From: Erigeron canadensis | Lineage: Eukaryota > Streptophyta > Magnoliopsida > Asterales > Asteraceae | DNA length: 64,000 nucleotides | Direction: 5' to 3' | Assembly (NCBI RefSeq): GCF_010389155.1 | Contig: NC_057766.1 | Coordinates: 26,855,516 to 26,919,515, forward strand | Part shown: one piece after another, positions 58,300-64,000 of the stretch | Numbering within the stretch: the stretch's first letter is position 1 | How the letters are laid out: each line of letters begins with the position of its first letter | Notes under the pieces: model-generated | What the model was told of the DNA's origin: nothing | Database searches by the model: none | What the model saw: only the letters and a program-made list of their open reading frames with translations | Made by a program: the position numbers and the translations under genes

Positions 58300-58960
58300 C
58301 TTTAAGCATGGACATATCAATATCTAATTGCAATGTTTTAAATATAGATATATACTGCTTGATATTAACAATAATACTGGTAACGGAAAGTATTTCGGTA
58401 CAACTGTTTTGGTACTTTGTCCATTATTTTCAAAAAATATCAGCTGGTAATCTGGTATCATCGTTACCGTATTATCGGAATTTTTAGTTTCATATATATA
58501 TATATACATTTTAAAAATTATTTTTATAATACTTTAATGTTATTCTTTATTATTTGTGAACTTTAAAACTTGTATTTTATTATAAAATACTTATTTAATA
58601 TTATTTCATGGTGGATTGTGATTGTAATTTGACTAGTGTTATAAAACACTAGTTTGCGAAGAACATATATATATATATATATATATATATGTTAGATTGG
58701 TGCTCGCGTAATACAGCGGCGGTGAGGCGGTGGCGGTATGGTTATTTACGTAAAAGAAATTTCATTGCGGTCGACGATGTGATGAATATTTGCGGTGAGA
58801 TGTGCAAGGGGGGGGGGGGGACGAATTGTGAATTAGAGATTTTTGTTATGTGTTTATACATGAGAGAGAGATAGAGGTTGAATTTTTTTAAAGGACATTT
58901 TAGTCACAGTCTATAAAATGGAAATAAGGATGTATTAAAATCGAAAGTAAATTAAACATA
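58300..58960. other. Gene-free stretch with (TA)n and poly-G runs
   Basis: Includes (TA)n at 58665-58690 and a run of 12 G at about 58809-58820. A 61-codon open frame there is not convincing. Confidence 0.45.
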
Positions 58961-59269
58961 TCTTTACTCCTTTATAAAGAAAATAGCCTCTTTTTATTTT
59001 AGGTAATTCTACCTTTAAATTACCAGAATTATCCTTGACGTTTTATGTTTTGCCCTTAATAAATTATAATTTACACTTTAAACCTGTATTTTAATAATTA
59101 AAACTTTAATCCCTTATCTTCTAAAAATTTCCACTATCACGATTACATCAACCTACACCACTTAACACCGCCACCACCACCACCACCACCACCACCAATA
59201 GTATCATCACCGACACCACTAGACCGCCTTCCACACCACCGCCGTCGCATTGCGCGGGTACCATGCTCG
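58961..59269 (+). mobile_element. Non-autonomous Helitron (family 1)
   Basis: The 5' end is TCTTTACTCCTTTATAAAG after A. The 3' end is GTCGCATTGCGCGGGTACCA, then TGCTCG before T. Contains (CCA)n at 59166-59196. Confidence 0.78.
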
Positions 59270-59489
59270 TCAGTTTCTTAAATTTAAAAGGGGGGGGTTC
59301 ATATTTTTTTAATAAGGGAGTATAAATATATTATTTTTTAATTAAATTAGCCGTATCAGCAGAATACCGGGAAAAAGTAACCACACCGGTACGATAAAAA
59401 TGCTTGTGTTTAAAACATTGCCTAATTGTGCGCTTTGGAACCTTAATCTTTTGACTTTCTTATTGATACAAAAATGCCCCTGAGTTGCC

Positions 59490-60567
59490 TTGAACTCAGT
59501 TTAGACAGAGTCAACTTGGACTCAGCTCAGGCCATGATGATGTTTCCCTCGATGGCACACTTTGGGAAGATGATTGGTGATCCTATATTCCCCATAGGAT
59601 TCACCTTATTTAAAATGGAAGACTGAAATGTGGGGGAAGTTTGAAGATCAGCTCGCAAATTCGTCCAATCAGGGTCAGCTTGGAAGAAGAGTCAACTTGG
59701 GACGACCAGTCTGGGTCAGCTTGGGCAGAGTCAGCTTGGAACTGAACCAGCCTGGGATTTTCAAACACTAGTCTATTTTGATGCTTTCAATAACCAGGTC
59801 AAGTCATGTGATTAGCACGTGTGTGTGGCTGTTCTAGATGATTCTGAATAAGGATAAGGATTCAGTTTTGTGTTTTTGTTATGTTTTGGTGACACATGAT
59901 CGTGGGAGAAGAAGAATACAAGTGGGGACCAGAGAGAGAACCTTCCACTACCCTACAGCTGCAGTTTGTGTTCTCTATTCCTATTGGTTGATTTATAACA
60001 ACCTTGTACTAGTTGTCTAGGGTAGAATATTCCTTGTCTCTTGTATTTCCTCTATAAATAGAGGCTGCCTTTTATTGTAAAAATCATAGTGTGTTTATGA
60101 AAGTTTGATAGACCTGAATTCTATTCATTTTAAAAATCTTTTTTACCTTTATGGATCTTTGATCTTGGTGGTTTGAAGTGGTCCCTTTGTCAGTAATCTT
60201 GGTGGCTTTGCCTTTATAGATTATTGTGGTGAGATCTTAAAATCTTCATTACTTTTATCTGTATTTGTGGTGGCTCAACCTTTATCAAATATAATGGTGG
60301 TTTTGGAGTGTTTCTTGTATTTGATTCTGGTGGTTCAGTCTTTTACGAGTCAAGTATTAGATTCTTATCTATCCTTATTAATTTGTTCTTGTTTCAGTTT
60401 AATTTCACTGTTTTATTGTTGTGCTATTTGTTCTTATAGTCGGCTTGAGTGTGTTTTGTTACAAAATCCTAAAAATCTTACAAAAATAGTTTTAATTCCG
60501 TTGTGCTTGTGTTTAGTGAGTTGACTCAGTCTAACTCTGAGTATTTCACATCACTAATCTTCCTTCA
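59490..60567 (+). mobile_element. Probable copia LTR (solo or 3' remnant) with short internal flank
   Basis: A purine tract TGTGGGGGAAG at 59628-59638 precedes a candidate LTR start. A promoter-like TCTATAAATAGAGG stands at 60051, followed by a leader-like region with TTGGTGGNTTTG repeats, and the candidate ends CTTCCTTCACA near 60567. GTCAGCTTGG is repeated five or so times in 59480-59760. The layout fits a ~0.9-kb Ty1/copia LTR of the SIRE/Maximus kind. No coding domain or second LTR is in view, so edges are tentative. Confidence 0.5.
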
Positions 60568-61134
60568 CAAGTTTGATTTGATTAGCAATCATAGAATTCA
60601 AACACATTCAAATATATCTCTTGTTCATCTTTTTCATTGTTTGAGTTGCTTTGATCATGTAAGGAGTTCATGTTAAATTAAAGATCTTTATTCTGACCAT
60701 GATTTCTAGAACATGAAGGCTCTTATATATTGTGTATGGAATATAATCCTTCTTTAATGAGGGTAAATTGTAAATGAAGCATATATTTGCTTTGTTTTCC
60801 ACGTCTATTTCAATTGTTTTTTGTTTCTTTTTTGAGATCGTTTTTTTTTTTATTGTTGGTTCAGGCCAGATTGATTCAAGCATGTGTTAAAATGCACTGG
60901 GTGTCATAATTCAAATATGAACTAAATCCTACAAGAGGATGTCGTTGTTTTGATCATGAAGTTTGGTGTTGTTGCTGAAAGAGACAAACATAGGGTTGTT
61001 GATCTTGATCATAAGTCTAATTTCTTTAATTGTACGGATGTGCAATATGTTTCCATTCATAGGGCATTTATGTGCTTTTAATTTCATTCATTTCAATGAC
61101 ATCATCGTTGATCATTCGAATGGAGCTATAAATG
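60568..61134. other. Gene-free stretch
   Basis: No gene or clear element. Confidence 0.4.
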
Positions 61135-61387
61135 TTTGTTAGTACTCGCATAGTACTCGCACGTTGCAGCGGCTAGAAGATGAGGACAATATAAAATGAA
61201 GGCGGTGGTGGTGATCGAAGAATGCGAAGGAGAATGATGTTGTGTGTTTTGTGGGTTTAAATTTTTGATAAGGGTACTTTCGGTAGATACTTGAGGAGGT
61301 GTAAAAAACAATAAAAGTAAGAAGGGTATTATGGGAATGAAAAAGTTGCTTAATTTCTTAAAACCAATACCTATAAGGGTTTATAGA
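61135..61387 (-). mobile_element. Degraded Helitron (family 1), minus strand
   Basis: The minus-strand 5' end TCTATAAACCCTTATAGG and 3' part CCGCTGCAACGTGCGAGTAC resemble the family, with a CCACCACCGCC block between. The last bases are unclear. Confidence 0.45.
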
Positions 61388-62331
61388 TAACTCATTTGAA
61401 TGACATCATCTCATCGTATATAGTAACAATTTGGTGTATTATTAAAACATGATCAATGTTCAAGTATTATATATAGTTTTTTTGTTTTAAACCAAAAACT
61501 TTTATTATGCTAAAAACTTTTTTTGGATCTAAATAATTTTTTTATTATTAGAAAAAAACTACAAAATACAAACCCTACTTAACTCGAATATTTAAGGTAA
61601 CCGAACCCTATTTCATATTCAAGGTTTTTATCTTATTTACCATTCAAGAATAACTCTTAGGGCCTGTTCGTTTTTTTAGCCATTAAGTGACTGAATCGAT
61701 AAAATAATTGAATGGATAAATAATGTCGGTTAGGGATGAGCATTTGGACTGAAACCCGCGACCCGGACTTGCTTGACCCGCCTGACGCCCAAACGGGTCG
61801 GTTCACGGTTCATAAAATTCGTGATTCTCAGTTTTCGGTTCGGGCCGGGTCAAAACCGTGGGTTGCCAATTTGACCCGGTAAAATCCGTGATACCTTAAT
61901 ATGTAGTAGAATGGGAAGACCGATATCCTCATAGGTATTGACTTCAGTCTTCAGATGTGATGATTTGATGATATTTCATATATATATATATGTGTGTGTG
62001 TGTATGTGTGTGTTTCTGTAAATATATATGTAATGAGCTTGGCCTCATACACTTTGATGATATATACAAGTACGTTATTCTTCAAAGTTTGTCATGCTCT
62101 CTACTAATATATTTATAACCTGTTAGTGTATTATGTATATGTATATGTAATGGGGTGAGGTTGATGGTGGGAGATAAGATTATGAAGAGAGCATAGAAAG
62201 TCCCGTTAGAAAAAAAAAGGCATAGAAAGTGGAGACATTTGTGTTGGAAAGTGTAGGGAGTTTGAGTCTTCCCATATACTCATTTGCTATTACGAGTACT
62301 ACATATATATCTATATATATATATATATATA
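61388..62331. other. Gene-free stretch
   Basis: Near 61733, TAGGGATGAGCATTTGGAC followed by GGGTCGG/CCCGACC-like motifs to about 61895 looks like a hAT MITE without a clear right end. Short (TA)n/(TG)n runs at 61980-62010. Confidence 0.4.
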
Positions 62332-62812
62332 TAAAAATTATTTTGAGAATTTTTTTTTGCGAGAACCTTTGAGAACTTTTCAAATTAAGCCCAATCGATG
62401 ATTATTTTTTACATGAAAATTGTTTTTTGATTGTTTTCTAAATAACTTATGTGTAATTTTGAAATTTATAATTGGGTAAAAGCATGGATTATTATCCGTT
62501 ATACAATTATGTGGAGATTTGGGTTCTTGATCACATGTGCACGAATATTGCTATGATTACATGTGATTGACCTGCATACATGTGATCATAGCAATATTCG
62601 TGCACATGTGATCAAGAATCTAAATCTCCACATTTATATAATGGATGATAATCCATGCTCCACACAATTATAAACTTCAAAATTATACATAAATTGTTTA
62701 GAAAATAATTAAAAAACTATTTTCATGTAAAGAACAATCATCGGTTGGACTTGATTTGAAAAGTTCTCAAAGGTTCTCACAAAAAAAAAAAGTTCTCAAA
62801 ATAACTTTACCC
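62332..62812. mobile_element. Large near-perfect foldback, ~480 bp
   Basis: Arms of about 230 bp. The left arm has TTATTTTGAGAA, GAGAACCTTTGAGAACTTTT, TGATCACATGTGCACGAATA and TTGCTATGAT; the right arm carries all of these in reverse complement. The centre is a few tens of bases near 62565-62580. It starts at a TA tract and ends GTAAAG/CTTTACCC. No ORF. Confidence 0.85.
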
Positions 62813-63068
62813 TATCTTATATACATAGATATAGATATATTATATATATTATATATATATTATATATAGATATAGATATCCCAAAATACGGATATTCATC
62901 CATTTCAATTTCATACATCTCAAAAAACAATAAATCTAATCTCATATTCTATCAAAAATCATAACACATAATTCTTTAACAAAATTAGCTTTGTTCGGAT
63001 CGGAGATCAGGATTTTTCTTCATCATATGTATAATATGCATCTTCTTCCTATTCAAGAGTACATATAA

Positions 63069-64000
63069 TCTATACTAGAAAATTTTGGACCCCGCAAATT
63101 CCTTTGTTGAAATAATTCGTTATTTTAGTATATATGCCCTGAATTTTTGACAGCTTAATTAGAAATATTTTTGTCATTAATATGATTGTTTAAAAGTATG
63201 CAAGAAACCAAAACGTAACCCGTAGTAGAAACCTGAACGGGATGTGATATGACAAAAATATCAATATATTAATTCAGATATCAAGTGGATGCGATATAGC
63301 AAAATGCAAGTAGCGGTAGAGGGTGTATCACAATAAGGTTGAATGACAAATAAAAAGTGTGAAAAAAACAAAAGAAGTAACCCGTAATAAAAAATCCGAA
63401 AAAGAAAAACAAAACTAAAAAAGAAAAAGACGTGACAAAATCCGAACAGGTTGCAATGTGGCAAAATCCAAACTATAAGAAATGTGCAATGTATCACTTT
63501 ATAACCGATGCCACGTGTCAAGTTTTAATAAGCATGGTTACTATTGATAACCATGCAAAAAAAAAAACTCCAAATGGGATCCATAATGTCAGAATCTAAA
63601 AAGTGATGCGGGGTATATGATGACCCAATAAAAGAGATCATATAAGCGAAAAAAAAGGTATCAAAAAACCAAAAGATAAATAATAATCTTAACGAAAATA
63701 GAAATAACAAAGGAAAAATAAAATATTGTGTAAAAGTTTCCAATATATTAATTCAGAACACAAAAGCCAAAAGACTATGATGAACACCAAGAAAAAACCC
63801 CAAACGGGATCCAAAATGACAAAATCTAAATAGTGATGTGGGGTATACGATGAACCAACAGAAAGAAAACACAAAAGCAAAAAAACTATGTAATAAACCA
63901 ACAAAAACCAAAAGAAAAATAACCTTAACGGGATCCGATATGGCAAAATCCGAAAAAACGCGGGGTATAGGTGGACCAATAGAAAGAAAACACAAAAGAA
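63069..64000 (+). mobile_element. Helitron 5' end followed by satellite-like repeats, runs out of window
   Basis: TCTATACTAGAAAATTTTG after an A at 63068 is a canonical 5' end of the Helitrons seen here. From about 63230 the sequence is built of imperfect repeats of AACGGGATCCNATATGNCAA, then AAATCCGAAAA and GGGGTATANGNTGNACCAA (clearest at about 63571, 63799 and 63931, spacing about 130-230 bp). No 3' end before 64000. Open frames on the minus strand are translations of the repeat. Confidence 0.6.

Noticed and set aside
58006..58320. Overlapping frames of 104, 92 and 73 codons
   Set aside because: Products of a symmetrical MITE with CCGGTT repeats.
60267..60524. 85-codon open frame, Leu/Ser-rich
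   Set aside because: Lies in the candidate LTR leader; no domain and no start context.
63261..63995. Several Phe/Leu-rich minus-strand frames that look membrane-like
   Set aside because: They translate A-rich satellite-like repeats on the other strand; the repeated SSYTPHH and VYPTS segments are the repeat unit.

Overview
The window is nuclear DNA of a flowering plant. The genes have introns with standard plant splice sites, intergenic DNA is long and very AT-rich, and nearly every transposon class of eudicots is present. The family content would fit an Asteraceae genome, but that is an inference and I cannot name a species. Only four real gene loci (one of them broken) occupy 64 kb. The rest is transposon-derived or unremarkable AT-rich DNA.

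Layout. (1) 1-6.3 kb: a Ty1/copia retrotransposon, entered inside its left LTR, sits in exon 3 of a cinnamyl-alcohol/mannitol dehydrogenase (CAD) gene. The 3' half of that gene (5009-6319) is still intact. (2) 6.4-16.9 kb: no host gene. It holds a hAT element with a perfect 8-bp target duplication, a Tourist MITE, a complete PIF/Harbinger element with a decayed transposase, a nest of foldback elements in TA tracts, CACTA MITEs and Helitrons. (3) 17.0-19.7 and 25.7-27.5 kb: two intact five-exon CAD-family genes in the same orientation as the broken one, so the locus is a tandem array of three. A tandem Helitron dimer lies in an intron of the first intact gene. (4) 27.6-42 kb: no convincing host gene; SINEs, Helitron ends, foldbacks and a GC-richer tandem-repeat block. 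(5) 42.3-43.4 kb: a Dof zinc-finger transcription factor. (6) 43.4-48.9 kb: repeats, a MULE MITE, a 5'-truncated LINE with a 15-bp target duplication and an Emigrant-type MITE. (7) 48.9-54.3 kb, minus strand: a complete 18-exon kinesin-14 with an N-terminal malectin-like domain (1073 aa as modelled). (8) 54.3-64 kb: MITEs, at least five Helitrons, a copia LTR, a 480-bp foldback and the start of a Helitron carrying a satellite-like tandem repeat.

The CAD array is the only functionally linked group. Its members share exon structure, splice phases and TATA placement, and differ in a few likely substrate-pocket residues. Dof (transcription) and kinesin (microtubules) are unrelated neighbours. I saw no wholly new gene system. 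The most unusual signals are structural: head-to-tail Helitron tandems, several unrelated foldback families sharing one GGG...CCC-in-TA-tract architecture, a GC-AG intron, and serial duplicate-like small exons in the kinesin. All coordinates, splice sites and frames were read by eye.
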